DNA of 64,000 nucleotides from Euglena gracilis (GCA_039621445.1 CP154954.1:2852001-2916000); one strand, 5' to 3'. Shown: positions 1 through 10,851, numbered from the stretch's first letter. Numbers and translations are program-made. The notes: a model not told the origin generated them from the sequence alone.

Positions 1-800
1 GCCACTTTTGGCCATTTTTGGCCATTTTTGGTCGCTTTTATCCCCTTTTGGCCCATTTGCCACCACAATTCACCCATTTTGACCTATTTTTGACCATTTT
101 TGGCACTTTTTGCCCACTTCTTGTAATTTTGGGCCATTTTGTCCTGCTCTTGGGCCATGTTTGACCATTTAAAGCCACTTTCAAACCTTTTCTTTTGTTA
201 TTTTTGCCCATTTTTTGGTCTCTTTTTGGTCCAATTTGACCATTTTGAGCATTTTTTGCGCCAGTTTGTTGCCAAAAGTGAACAAAAGCTGCTAAAGTGA
301 CCCAAATCGGCCAAAAGCAGGGTCATTTTGAGCCATTTTTGAGCATTTTTTTTGTTATGTATGCCTATTTTTGGAACTTTTGGTCATTTTAACCATGCTT
401 TGCCACTTTTAGGCCATTTTTAGGTCACGTTTGACTGCTCTTGATGTCAAAAGCGACAAAAAGACGTTTAAAGTGGCCTGAAAGTGGCCAGAAGTGGGTA
501 AAAATGGCCAAAAGCAGAGAAAAGTGGTCAAAAGTGGGTCTAAAGAGGCCAAAAGTGGTCAAAAGAGGTCAAAGCAAAGCAAAAGCTGTCCAAAAGCAGC
601 CAAAACACAGTAAAAAGTGGGCAAAAGCAACAAAAGTAACCAAAACAAAGCAAAAGGCAGGAAATAATGGGCAAAGGCAGCAAAAATCGACCAAAAGTCG
701 GCAACAGTGGCCAAAAGCAGTCCAAAAGCATAAAAAGCTGGCCAAAAACAGCGAAAAGTGGCCAAAAGTCGGCAACAGTGGATTGTGTGATTGTGATATA
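1..800. repeat. Degenerate GGCCAAAA-type decamer array, palindromic
   Basis: From 1 to about 430 the + strand is dominated by TTTTGGCCATTTTTGG-like units; from about 440 to 780 it is dominated by the reverse complement, CCAAAAGTGGCCAAAA-like units. The two halves form a long imperfect inverted repeat with its centre near 435. Units are about 10 bp and degenerate. The open frames here (for example 441-1169 +) are Lys/Gln/Ser-rich products of the repeat and are not taken as genes. The same unit recurs at 27460-27900, 35560-35720, 54400-54760 and 57300-57430. Confidence 0.75.
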
Positions 801-847
801 TGCTCATTTTTTTGTTGGCCTGCCCCCTACCTACAGCCAACAACTTT

Positions 848-930
848 GCCGACCGCAGCCGACCGCAGCCGACCGCAGCCGACCGCAGCCGACCGCAGCC
901 GACCGCGGCCGACCGCAGCCGACCGCGGGC
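848..930. repeat. (GACCGCAGCC)n minisatellite
   Basis: A 10-bp unit GACCGCAGCC is repeated about eight times with a few substitutions (GACCGCGGCC). Both strands are open through it, which is expected from a GC-rich unit without stops and is not evidence of coding. Confidence 0.9.
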
Positions 931-1815
931 TAAAATTTGGAATCTGTCATAGGTGCTTGGTCTTTAGCACACCTGCCATTTCAACGCCATTTTCAGCACA
1001 CCCAAAACGTTTTGGCCATTACCACGTCAACCGCTCAGAATCACATTATCTCCGTACTTTGGCATGTCAAGGCAAGGGAGGCAGGGTGGTCCAACCTCCA
1101 GCACCCGCTCATGATGTTGCAAATGTTGTCACGCTCCTCGTTCGCATCGATTTCCCCCCGCGACAATAAAAAGTGCTGGGATCTTCGTTTGACCGACCAA
1201 AACCAGAGGTGCAGAAGCTGGGTCCCCTCTTGGGCACAAATTGGGCTCAAATTGGGCACAGAAAGGGAAATGAATGGGTGAAAAAAGGAAATGAAGAACA
1301 AAGAAGAACTTTCAGGAATGAACAAATTGGCGTTCGAGTTTTGGTTGTCCGACCCCCCATTCCGCAGGTCATCCGCCGAGGCCCCCAGCCCCTCCGCCAC
1401 CGACACGGTGCACACATGGCTCAGTCTGGCAGTGTCCACGCTGTCTTTTTGGGGGCGAAGGCAGCTGGGTTCAAGCAGGCAGTGCTGAGACTCAGCATTG
1501 ACATTGTTGCTGTTGTTTGGAGGGGAGTTTGCTTCCAGTAGCCTGACCAGACCAGGCAGACGCATGCCTGTATGGGAATCCCCCACCCTGTGGTTGGTGC
1601 GTGGGATTGGGTCGACCCCCTCCCACCCCAAACCTTGGGTCAGCGGGGGGGGGGGGTCCGACCTCCACCAGCCCTTACCGTATTTCTAGGGGTGTATTTT
1701 CAGGAAAATTTTCTTTCGTCGCTTTCGGCGCAAAGAACTTTTTTTTGTGCACGGAGCTATGGTGAATGGGGGGTCAACCCCCCCCCACCAAGCCTTCCAG
1801 TACAGCCCAGACCAG
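931..1815. other. Non-coding stretch ending in a poly-C/poly-G inverted element
   Basis: No convincing gene is visible. From about 1605 to 1815 lie G-run/C-run blocks with GGGTCGACCCC and GTCAACCCCCCCCC, a core TTTCGGCGCAAAG, and an end CACCAAGCCTTCCAGTACAG. The same terminal text occurs at 6465-6511 and about 28270-28297, so this is probably a copy of the same inverted-repeat element family. Confidence 0.45.
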
Positions 1816-1819
1816 ACCA

Positions 1820-2381
1820 TACCACACCAAAAAAAAAAAAAAACACACACACACCACACACAAAAAACACACACACCAACAAACACCACACCACACCACA
1901 CCACACAAAAACACCACACCACACCACAACACACCACACCAAACACCACACCACACCACACACACCACAAAACATACCACACCCCACCACACCACACCAC
2001 ACCACACCACACCACACCACACCACACCACACCACACCACACCACACCACACCACACCACACCATGCCATACCACACCACACCACACCACACCACACCAC
2101 ACCACACCACACCACACCACACCACACCACACCACACCACACCACACCACACCACACCACACCACACCACACCACACCACACCACACCACACCACACCAC
2201 ACCACACCACACCACACCACACCACACCACACCACACCACACCACACCATGCCATACCACACCACACCACACCACACCACACCACACCACACCACACCAC
2301 ACCACACCACACCACACCACACCACACCACACCACACCACACCATGCCATACCACACCACACCACACCACACCATGCCATA
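1820..2381. repeat. (CCACA)n pentanucleotide array
   Basis: An impure CA-rich lead-in gives way near 1979 to about 400 bp of almost pure ACACC/CCACA. It is interrupted by ATGCCAT variants near 2063, 2248, 2342 and 2374. All six frames are open because the unit contains no stop codon; the His/Pro/Thr and Cys/Gly/Val/Trp frames are artefacts. Confidence 0.97.
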
Positions 2382-2640
2382 CCTACCCCCCCCCCCCCGG
2401 GAAACTGTCATGCCTGAGAACCTGAAAGCGTCCCGCCCGTGTCAGGGTCCTCGGTACCGGCCAACCTGCCAGTATAGGAAGTTGTCAGGGTCCCCGGTAC
2501 CGGCCAACCTGTCAGGGTCATTTTTCATTGACTTTCCCTTGAAATGCCCTACCCGGGAAACTGTCAGGGTCCCTGGTACCGGCCAACCTGTCATGATAGG
2601 AAGTTGTCAGGGTCCCCGGTACTGGCCAACCTGTCATCAT
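2381..2640. mobile_element. Family A inverted-repeat element, copy 1 (left end and body)
   Basis: It begins TACC plus a C run, then CGGGAAACTGTCATG, and carries internal near-repeats of TCAGGGTCCCCGGTACCGG and CCAACCTGTCA. No G-run right end is present: the body runs directly into the CCATA array. It is very similar to 29978-30252, including the CATTTTTCATTGA..TTTCCCTTGAAATGCCC segment. It is interpreted as a non-autonomous element of a family with GGGAAACTGTC / GACAGTTTCCC ends. Confidence 0.7.
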
Positions 2641-3078
2641 ACCACCATACCATACATAACCATACAGACCATACCATACATACCATACCATACCATACCA
2701 TACATACCATACCCATACCATACCTATACCATACCCATACCATACCAATACCATACCATACCATACCATACCATACCATACCATACCATACCATACCATC
2801 CCATCCCATCCCATACCATACCATACCATACCATACCATACCATACCATACCATACCATACCATACCATACCATACCATACCATACCATACCATACCATA
2901 CCATACCATACCATCCCATCCCATCCCATACCATACCATACCATACCATACCATACCATACCATACCATACCATACCATACCATACCATACCATACCATG
3001 CCATTACCATACCATACCATACCATGCCATGCCATGCCATGCCATGCCATGCTATGCCATAGCGATACCATACCAGGT
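2638..3078. repeat. (CCATA)n pentanucleotide array
   Basis: About 430 bp of CCATA repeats with two CCCATCCCATCCC interruptions (near 2797 and 2912) and a terminal CCATG variant block at 3023-3060. It starts immediately at the end of the family A element body. Open frames are artefacts of a stop-free unit. Confidence 0.97.
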
Positions 3079-3384
3079 TGTATGTGAGTGGCGCATTTGC
3101 ACCCACAAGGGATTCAAAAAGACAGCAAAAGAACAGTGTGACTCGGAGCGACGGTGTTCGAGCTAGTGAGCCTGATGCCTTTGCGGTCGATGGTATTGTG
3201 CTGGAGGAGGACACCATCGAACATGCCGGTGTGTTTTGATGGGTGCCTTTGAAATTGTATATTCGAGGCGTTTGGGCACCTTCCCAAGGTTTACAGCTTT
3301 GCCAACAAAATTTTACAAAAATTGTATTTTTTTTTATGTAATTTGTATTATATTTATAATTTACATTTATTTAATCTTTCTATA
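3079..3384. other. Unassigned unique sequence
   Basis: About 300 bp of mixed composition between the CCATA array and the TA microsatellite. I see no open frame with splice signals that I would call an exon. Confidence 0.4.
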
Positions 3385-3449
3385 AAAATATATATATATA
3401 GAGATAAAAATATATATATATATATATATAAATATATAGATATATATAA

Positions 3450-3495
<46 letters not shown>
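3385..3495. repeat. (TA)n microsatellite
   Basis: An AT dinucleotide tract interrupted by AGATA/AAATA variants. Confidence 0.95.
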
Positions 3496-3497
<2 letters not shown>

Positions 3498-3600
3498 ATC
3501 TTTTTTAAAAAAAATTGAGATGTGGATGAAAGCTGGTTTTTTTGGGGGGGGTGGGCGGGCTGCTGAAAACTATCGCGTTGGCATTGTCCCGCTGCCGCAG

Positions 3601-3713
3601 GGGTGACGTACTCCCTCGGCACCGTGATGGGACAAGGCTCTGGCCACAGCGCCGCCCTCCCGCCGCGAGCCGCTCTCTACCGCCACAGCCTCCCGGCTGC
3701 GTTCGTTCAGGAG
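3601..3713 (+). CDS. Candidate exon, unknown protein
   Basis: The stretch follows GCTGCCGCAG and reads GG then 37 codons (VTYSLGTVMGQGSGHSAALP...) to a TAG at 3714. The exon would close with CAG|GAG, so it is either a terminal exon or has a non-canonical donor. Its high GC against AT-rich flanks matches the exons of gene 1. Other frames are also open across part of it, so the frame is not certain. Confidence 0.35.
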
Positions 3714-3716
3714 TAG

Positions 3717-5495
3717 CTGTATGTGATGCGGCGCAACCTCCGCTGCTTTGCCAGCTGGCGAAGGACGGTCCAGATGTCAACAGGGTGGTGTGGGGTATGT
3801 CACAATCACTCATCGTGCTTGGGTATTGTGTCTGTATGACCTCCTCCCAATGTGAATTCAGAAAATTTTTTCCAAAGATGAAATCACCATCATTACTGAA
3901 GTGTTTTACATCGCTCTGTTCTTGTTTCATTTCTTCGGGTTTTGCAAATCTAAGAATCAGGCAAACATGTGTGTAAATACATGGCGATGTCTGTGTGCGT
4001 GCGCGTTCATGCATGTGTCTGTGCACGCATGTACATGTGTTTATGTGCCCACAGAGAAAATGGAAAAAATGCAGAAAATAGATGGCAGAATGTCCCACAA
4101 CGATGTATGATATCAATTGGTGAACCCCAGCCATTGACTGGAAGTCTGAACAGGCAGACCCTTCATTTTATCCTCCACCGAACTCACCACATTTGCAGCA
4201 ATGTCATGTTGGAGGTGTTTTTCTTTCAGATGGTCATTCGTTTTTTTCCAGTTACAGTAATTCAAAATATAATTAGTCATATTAACATTAAATTTCCGCA
4301 ATCTGGCGGTGTTGTTCTTCTCCACGTGATGTTTGTTCAAGTAACCGTCAACATGGGGGGTGCACAGAGCGGACCAAGACCCTTAGCCGATCCAATATGC
4401 AGTTTGTTTAGACCCTGCGCTTTCAGCTTTCTGCGGCCCCCGCACTTTACTTGCGGGGTGGGGGTTCAGCTCACCCAGTTCCCCAGGCTTACCCAATGTG
4501 CTTTTTTTTTTGATGGTGCGAATTGGAAAATTTCGGAATTGATTTGATTTCGCCGTCGAAGGCCGGAAAAAACACACGACGTTCAACGAAACGATACACG
4601 TTCTCCATCCTTGCGGTCAGGGCCTTCCTGAGATGGAGCGGTCGACCACTGTACAGTTTCCCCCTCCGCCTCTTCAGGCGCTACCCCGGCTTTCCGCCGT
4701 TACTCAAGACATACACCTCCTTAGGGGGTTGCCCAAAACTAACCATTGTGTGCTTAGTCTGTACATAGCCAATTTGTGGTAAATTGTCTTCTGTGCCTGT
4801 CTTGCAACCACTGCCAAAGGTGAAGGGTGATTCAAAGGCTCATTTCCTAGAGAACATTATTCTGCATTAAGAGAAAATGATTCAAGCATGAGGAGTTTTT
4901 CATAGCTGCCGTGTTTTCTTTTATTTCTTTGGTCCTTGACTGCTAACCCTAAACCGCAGAAGTGAGAGCTCATTCCGAAACATCTTTTTCCGTAAGTAAG
5001 TAAATAATGGCACAATGCATTAAATCCTCAAATAATTACCAATAAATACTCGATTACCAGTTTATACAAAATTTCAAGATATTTTGTTTGCCTTATGTGT
5101 TTATGCTGCACCATCCCGCCGTTATGTTACCCACTACGTTGTTGTTATCCCTGCTCCGAGACAGACAGCTGCACCGTTTTTTTTTTTGAAAACCGTTGTG
5201 TTGTTAGGCACAGGGGTCGGAGTTTTCAACAACACGCAGGAACACAAAATAAAATTTATGTTGTTTCTCATTGTAGAATCCGCCCTTGCTTCTCAGCGAC
5301 TCAATAAGAGGGTAGTAACGGCCTTTAGGGAACTGTGAGACAACGGACAGCTATTTTGGGAGCGCGAAACGCCGAATTTTTTTTTGTGAAATGCCCTCAG
5401 ACAGCCCGTTTTTTTGTGGGTGCCCTGAGGTGTCCCGCGATGGGCTGGGTGGGTGGTGGGTCCCCACAGGGGTTTGAAAAATGGTGGCCCTTTTT
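3717..5495. other. No gene assigned
   Basis: Mixed, moderately AT-rich sequence with T-runs and a GTGTGTGC-rich patch near 3965-4045. A short open frame at 4560-4745 has no clear splice context. A TAACCCTAAAC stretch at about 4943 is too short to be called telomeric. Confidence 0.4.
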
Positions 5496-5755
<260 letters not shown>

Positions 5756-5823
5756 ATTTTCTTTCTTTTTTCCATTTTCCCCTTTTTTGGGTGGCGTGGC
5801 GTCCTTCCCGTCCTCATCCACAG

Positions 5824-5990
5824 TCCCCCGCCTGTATGTCGGTGGCCTAACCCCCCGATGGGCGGCGCCGCCAGCGCCCCGACCGCGCCGCCCGCCACCC
5901 CCAAACCCCCGCTGGCCTCCACCACGCTCCTGTCCCCGCCCAATGACCTCCTCCCCAGGGATCCATCGGTCCTCAGCACCCTCTGGGCAG
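5824..5990 (+). CDS. Gene 1 exon candidate: Pro/Ala-rich leader
   Basis: Acceptor ATCCACAG at 5816-5823 and donor GGGCAG|GCTCCA (GC type). The frame holds an ATG at 5858 starting MGGAASAPTAPPATP, followed by ..LLSPPNDLLPRDPSVLSTLW. It could be the first coding exon if that ATG is used, or an internal exon. The phase out (1 nt) matches the phase in of 6660. The Pro/Ala-rich part suggests a disordered N-terminal region. Confidence 0.5.
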
Positions 5991-6294
5991 GCTCCACACA
6001 TTGTGTTTGCCCGGGGGCTTCGTGCCACATGTTTGCTTGTTTTTTTTGCGCGTCCGAGTGACATAATTATTTCTTTTTTGATTTTTTCAGGTCGATTTTC
6101 TGCGTGTACACCCTCCCACTTTTCCCTCATTCCCTCATGTTTGGCGGCCCCTTGGGGGGGGGATCCCCTGGGGGGATTCGGACCCAGTGGGTATTCCACT
6201 CTCGGAGATGGGTGTTTCCTCACTACTTCCTTTTGACCCCAAGATTCTTTTGACCCCCCAAAAGTGTTTCCCCCGGAGCCCCCTTTCCCCCTGC

Positions 6295-6511
6295 CAGGGC
6301 AATACCAGAATCGGCCAAACAGCCAGGGTGGTGGGTGGGGGGAAACCCCCCCCACCTCTTCCTGTATTTTTGGGAGCACCAATTTTCGACTCCAAAAAAA
6401 CTTCCCGGCACCTTTGGCACCGGGAGAAATTTGTTTCCAAAAATCTGTGAAATAATGTGTTGGGTGGGGGGGTCGACCCCACCCCCCACCAGGCCTTCCC
6501 GTACAGCCCTG
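6295..6511. mobile_element. Family J inverted-repeat element (CAGGGC ends)
   Basis: Begins CAGGGCAATACCAGAATCGG and ends CCTTCCCGTACAGCCCTG. Inside are GTGGTGGGTGGGG and GTCGACCCCACCCCCCACC blocks and a TCCCGGCACCTTTGGCACCGGGA hairpin. Related ends occur at 28213-28297. The 8 bp on each side (CCCCCTGC and CCCCCCAC) do not match, so insertion is not proven for this copy. Confidence 0.5.
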
Positions 6512-6659
6512 CCCCCCACAGATGGGCCACTGCGGCCCATCTGTGGCGGGCGGGTGGGTCCAGACCCCTCCCCAGTCCTAAAAGAAAACCGTCCGCCCAT
6601 TCCCCTTGGATGGGGGCTATGGCCTCCGGACATTTGGTCTCCGGACAGAATTGTTACAG

Positions 6660-6782
6660 ATCCGCACTGCCATACCCTCATCCGGTCCCTGCTGCCGTCC
6701 AGCGCGTACCACCTCTCGGCCACCGGCAACCTGCAGACCACCCAGACATGGCAGAGCAGCCGCCCCGGGGCGGACCCTGGAA
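6660..6782 (+). CDS. Gene 1 exon candidate
   Basis: Acceptor TTGTTACAG and donor CTGGAA|GTAACC. Frame: 2 nt then HCHTLIRSLLPSSAYHLSAT..., the only frame with an alternating hydrophobic pattern. The phase joins that of 5990. No motif recognised. Confidence 0.5.
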
Positions 6783-6783
6783 G

Positions 6784-7250
6784 TAACCTGTCCCCTACCA
6801 CCACACCCGCCATGTCCACCTTCGGACTGTCCCAGATATGTTGGCTTTGGAGGGTGCTGTAACCCCTATATACAACCCCAGGGTTTATATTTGACGGGAG
6901 ACCCTCAGAGGGGGTTTGGACATGGGCGTTTTTTTCCAACAAGAAATCAAACTTGCATGATGAAAAGCGCCTTTCGTTCCCCAAACAATTTGGCACTCAT
7001 TTTGCGCAAACTCTACCATTTTTTTTTGAAGCAAACGTCCTGCTGCTGGGCACCAATTTTGGAGAAATGTGTCAATTTCATTCCTAAAACTGCCGCAAAA
7101 CGGCTAATTTTCAAGTTTTTTTTTCTCGTCTACATTTCCCCAGAGGGGTTAATAGTTGGTTGCCAAATCAAAGCATGTTTGGGGGGTATTTCATGTGCCC
7201 CCCCTTTTTTTTAATACCACAACAATAATTTGTTTTTGTTGTTACGGGGT
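6784..7250. other. Intronic sequence, nothing recognised
   Basis: AT-rich to mixed sequence with T-runs. No exon with splice sites seen. Confidence 0.4.
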
Positions 7251-7281
7251 CTTTTTTTACGACGCCCGCCCCGGCCGCCAG

Positions 7282-7370
7282 TTCCCCTCCGTCCTCAAGC
7301 AGAGCCCCGCGGCGGACATCGTGCGCAGCATTGTCATCGCGCAGGACAAGGCGGAGCTGCTCACGACCAG
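7282..7370 (+). CDS. Gene 1 exon candidate, helical
   Basis: Frame FPSVLKQSPAADIVRSIVIA followed by QDKAELLTTR, a strongly helical amphipathic sequence. The acceptor is probably GGCCGCCAG at 7273-7281; the same frame is open further 5' (FYDARPGRQ) but no other AG lies close upstream. The donor would be ACCAG|GCTTCT (GC type). Confidence 0.55.
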
Positions 7371-7420
7371 GCTTCTGTTTTCTCGGAAGACCCTCCCTTT
7401 CGGGTGGTTGGGTGGGTGGG

Positions 7421-7428
7421 GCCGGGAC
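7421..7428. other. Target site duplication, left (GCCGGGAC)
   Basis: GCCGGGAC directly precedes the CAGGG end of the element at 7429 and is repeated exactly at 7860-7867. Confidence 0.9.
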
Positions 7429-7859
7429 CAGGGTTTGATACAAGGAGGGCGTACATGGTTTAGGTGGGGGGGTCCCCCCCACCTTCCCCCCCCCTCCTGC
7501 CCCGCAGGGGGGGGTTCCGGACCCCCCCCCCCCCACCTGCCAGGGGGATCCGGACCGACCCTGGGGGAGGTACCCGGGACCCCCCCCCCAAAAGGGTCAA
7601 CTTTTCCTCCGGCGCTTTGCGCCGAATTTTTTTTTTGCATTTCTGGCACATTTTTGCCCAAAAAAAATGCCCAAAATGGCACTTTTGGTCGTTTTGGGGG
7701 GTCAAAAATTTTCGGCCCGGCGCTTCGCGCCGGGCCAAAAATCGGTCACCCGGACCGCGCCACTGTTTAGGTGGGGGGGGTCCCCCCCACCCCCCCCCCC
7801 CTCCTGGCTCACAGGGGGGGTCCAGGTCACCCCCCCACCTGTCCTTATATCGAACCCTG
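7429..7859. mobile_element. hAT-like MITE, copy 1 (family D, 431 bp)
   Basis: Terminal inverted repeats are CAGGGTTTGATACAAGG on the left and CCTTATATCGAACCCTG on the right, flanked by a perfect 8-bp duplication GCCGGGAC. An 8-bp duplication with CAGGG ends is the usual signature of hAT-superfamily elements. No transposase frame is present, so it is non-autonomous. The body has GTACATGGTTTAGGTGGGG, paired G-run/C-run blocks, and two hairpins, CCGGCGCTTTGCGCCG and CCCGGCGCTTCGCGCCGGG, around a T/A-rich spacer. A second copy lies at 58834-59247. Confidence 0.88.
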
Positions 7860-7869
7860 GCCGGGACCC

Positions 7870-8960
7870 TGTCCCGGGCCAGCCAGGTGGGTGGGTGGGG
7901 TGGAGCACCCCTTTCCCCGAGGGGGGGGGGGGGTCTCAAAATGAAGCCTGTGCACGACCCTCACGGCCCGGCTCCAGCAGAGCGAGGCGCTGCGGAAGGA
8001 GGTCCTCCCTGGGCCGGGCCGCCGGACGCAGCCCGGGGGTCAGCGGCGGGAAAGCGGAAACATCGGGAACAACAAACGGATGAACAGAGCCACTGAAAGA
8101 AGTCTGAACACTGGGTCGGTTTCCAACCGTGTCGTGGGGAAAAAACTCCCAGAATGGATTTTTCTGGGCCTCCGACGCCTTTCGAGCCCAATTTGATTTT
8201 GCCAAGAGGGCTTTGACTAGCCCCCCCCCCCCCAATGCAAAGCCCCCGTTTTTATATTTGGGCGGACATTTCCAGATCATGACCAGGAGTTCTGTTTGGA
8301 TCAGAAAATCAAGTTTCTGCGACCAAAAATATGAATACAATCCCCCCATTTTGTCTAAGTTTGACCATTTTAGGCAACATTCCAGCTGACGATCATTCTT
8401 TTCACCAAAGTGTCAAAATCATGATCTGTCACCAAAATATGAATTTATTGGGATTTTTTTCCCCGTCAGGCTCGACTGTCAACGTTGTCGGCGTCTCCCC
8501 GGAAGTTGTATTGGGCCGGTTTTCAACACGTGCCGAGATGGTGGTGGAGGGGGGGGCATTTCAAACTCCTTCAAAGGCAAAATGCATGTCTCGCTTTTCC
8601 TCCATACCCATCATGAACATGTTGGAGCTTCTCCGCGAAAGCAGTAGGAACCTGCAGGCCACAAATAAGAGGCTTCCGCAGAATTCATGATCAATGTGAA
8701 ATTGCAGCACATCTCGAGGGGTTGATTTCTTCGGCACAAAGTTCGTTTTATAGGATTCTATGGGGAAATTTGATTATTGAAAGCTATGATGAACCCCAAT
8801 AATAACAATAATAATATGAATATAATGTGTCTTAATTTGAATTGTTAGGTACGTCCCCCTTTGATGATACAACATTTTACAAGGTCGAATTAAACAAAAG
8901 CACAAAAAATTGTTGTCCGTTCATTGCAACAAGAATGCCATCCCATCGTCACCCCCCCCC
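7870..8960. other. Intronic sequence with poly-C/G patches
   Basis: Contains C- and G-runs near 7890-7935 and 8221-8233. A GC-rich segment at 7945-8095 is open in several frames but has no consistent splice sites or residue pattern, so I do not call an exon. Confidence 0.35.
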
Positions 8961-8966
8961 CCCCAG

Positions 8967-9141
8967 TACTGGCCCGGCAGCAGCGGGCAAACCATCCTTT
9001 TTGACTGGACAGACGCCCATGGGCCCAACCTGCCCCTGGAGCGCATGTGCGAGTATGGCAAGAAGGCGAAGCGGCTCGCGCCGAAGCTGGCGGTGGTACG
9101 CTTCGTCTCCCTTGTGGCCCGGGACTTGCCCCGCCCCCAGG
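8967..9141 (+). CDS. Gene 1 exon candidate
   Basis: The acceptor is a long C run ending CCCCAG at 8966; the donor is CCCCAGG|GTGTGA. Frame YWPGSSGQTILFDWTDAHGP.., then ..RMCEYGKKAKRLAPKLAVVR and FVSLVARDLPRPQ. The middle is a basic amphipathic helix. The phase out (1 nt) matches 9604. This is one of the better-supported exons, though no family is recognised. Confidence 0.6.
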
Positions 9142-9603
9142 GTGTGACGTGGGTGATTGTGTGATGTGTGCCTCCCAATTTGAGGATCTGCTCCCTTGCC
9201 CACAGAATAGGGGCAAGCATGCCAACCCACACATGCACGTGTGTATGTGCACGTAGTTGCAGTGGATGCAAGCTCTTGACTCTCAAGCTCATATGCAACA
9301 CCGACAACACACAACAAGCACAGCACAACACAATCTCCACAGATCAACATCACATGGACTGATAAGTGAGATTGTGATCAAACCCTGCCCTGCAACAGCT
9401 GTAACCCACTGTTGAACCATGGCTACGAAGGCCGGGGACCCCTGCAGTAGCATTTTGCATCGTGCAAATACGTTGAATCATTCACACTGCTGTTTTCAAG
9501 GTCACTTATTCCACAATGACTGCCAACTGTTATTGAACAATTCTCTGGCTCGTCCGCCGAGCATTGCTTTTAAGGTGATCTTGACTTTAGCTGATTTTGT
9601 CAG

Positions 9604-9703
9604 GGTGCTCTGCGATGGGCATTTTGGCGGACGTACTTGCACTGCGTGCCGAGGAGCTGGGCCTACACCCTGGCACGGTGGCTGCCTGGGGGCGTCCAGG
9701 CAG
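9604..9703 (+). CDS. Gene 1 exon candidate
   Basis: Acceptor GATTTTGTCAG and donor CCAGGCAG|GTATTC. Frame CSAMGILADVLALRAEELGL then HPGTVAAWGRPG, Leu/Ala-rich and helical. Two other frames are also open in this short stretch; this one was chosen for its helical pattern and its phase from 9141. Confidence 0.5.
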
Positions 9704-9884
9704 GTATTCTGTAGCCAACTGGATGGTTAATGGTGTAGGCGTGTTATTCGTTCTTCGTTTGGGGCTTCTCTCTGTTTCGACAGGCGGTTTTTACCATTTG
9801 CCCATTATTATCTTTTCATTTTCTTCCTTTTTCTTTTCATATTGTCTGTTGTAAACTTCTTTCCTCCTCCCATCATGGTACCTC

Positions 9885-10106
9885 GTCCCCCCCCCCGGCT
9901 CTTGGCCCCCCGGCATTTGCCCCCCTCCTTTTCACATGCAAACCTGGCCCCCAGAAGTTGGGTTTTGATCTTATATTACGATCGCGGCTTTTTGGCTCGT
10001 TTTGCGTTTGGCCGGCTAAAAATCTGACCATCCAATCTTGGCACCTGTTGTTGTCCCCCCCCACTCTTATTTTCAATTGTGTGCCCGGGCCAAGCGCCCG
10101 GGCTCT
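9885..10106. mobile_element. Family M inverted-repeat element, copy 1
   Basis: Left end C-run then GGCTCTTGGCCCCCC and TTCACATGCAAACCTGGCCCC; right end GTGCCCGGGCCAAGCGCCCGGG, the inverse of a CCCGGGCGCTTGGCCC end. The same text, CGCTTGGCC plus ACATGCAAACTTGGCC, recurs near 55570-55735, 57040-57180, 60057-60145 and 62750-62930. It is probably a MITE family, carried here in an intron of gene 1. Confidence 0.65.
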
Positions 10107-10147
10107 GGCCTGTAGCGCAGTTGATACTTTCCCGCCGCCAACCCCAG

Positions 10148-10298
10148 TGCATCATGCAGGACGACGTGATGCACCTGGGGCTTCTCATCCTGGAGTTCCT
10201 CGCGCCGTACCCCCTGTTCTCGGAGGGGTTTGTCCAGACCGGGGGGCCCGAGGTCCTGGCCCAGTTCCTGCTCAACACGGAGCGGCCAAAGCGACCAG
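10148..10298 (+). CDS. Gene 1 exon candidate, ARM/HEAT-like helix pair
   Basis: Acceptor CGCCAACCCCAG and donor CGACCAG|GCACGA (GC type). Frame begins CIMQDDVMHLGLLILEFLAP and continues YPLFSEGFVQTGGPEVLAQF. The layout, a hydrophobic helix, a short turn, then a 'GGPEVLAQFLL' helix, is what an ARM/HEAT-type repeat looks like. This is one of the clearest coding stretches in the window, but the protein family is not identified. Confidence 0.65.
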
Positions 10299-10424
10299 GC
10301 ACGACCGCTCAAATAATTGGATGCACATATTTTTATCTGGGGTCCCTGGAACGTGCCTAAAAATGTACCTAAAACCTGGAATGCACCTAAAAAGCTTTCA
10401 TATGGTCTTATTTTTCCGCCTACC

Positions 10425-10556
10425 CCCCTCCCCGGCGGGTGTTCCGCCCCAAAAAACTTGCAGGTTCCTGTTACTGGCCAATTTGTCAGGGTCGGAAGTT
10501 GTCAAGGTCCCCAGACCGGCCGACGTGTCAGGTGACAGTTTCCTGGGGAGGGGGAA
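10425..10556. mobile_element. Family A inverted-repeat element, copy 2
   Basis: Left CCTACCCCCCTCCCCGG; the body has TGTCAGGGTCGGAAGTTGTCA and CCCCAGACCGGCC; right end GTGACAGTTTCCTGGGGAGGGGG. It is a short diverged member of the GGGAAACTGTC/GACAGTTTCCC family. Confidence 0.7.
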
Positions 10557-10851
10557 ATTTGTTGCAAATGCAGGGCAAACAATCTTATTGCACAGAGCAC
10601 ACGGAGGAAACACTCATAAGAATTTCCACTGGTTTTTTGGTGCTTTTGTTCATTTGTGTTCTTCGGATGTTTAATGATTCTTCATTCAAATTGCACCCCT
10701 GCTGAATCTGATGCATATTTGTTACCATTATTCGGTACCATTATATTCGGTATATATTCGGTACCGTTTCAACGGACACTGGTGCCTCCAACGGCGTCCC
10801 CCTGCGGTGCCCTGCCCCCGCGTGCTCGTGGTGCTTTACGAGCTGTTCCAG

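Noticed and set aside
441-1169. 242-codon Lys/Gln-rich frame
   Set aside because: Made of GGCCAAAAGTGG decamers and the GACCGCAGCC minisatellite.
1747-3087. 446-codon frame of His/Thr/Pro and His/Thr/Ile repeats
   Set aside because: It is a translation of the CCACA and CCATA arrays and the MITE between them; no splice or start evidence.
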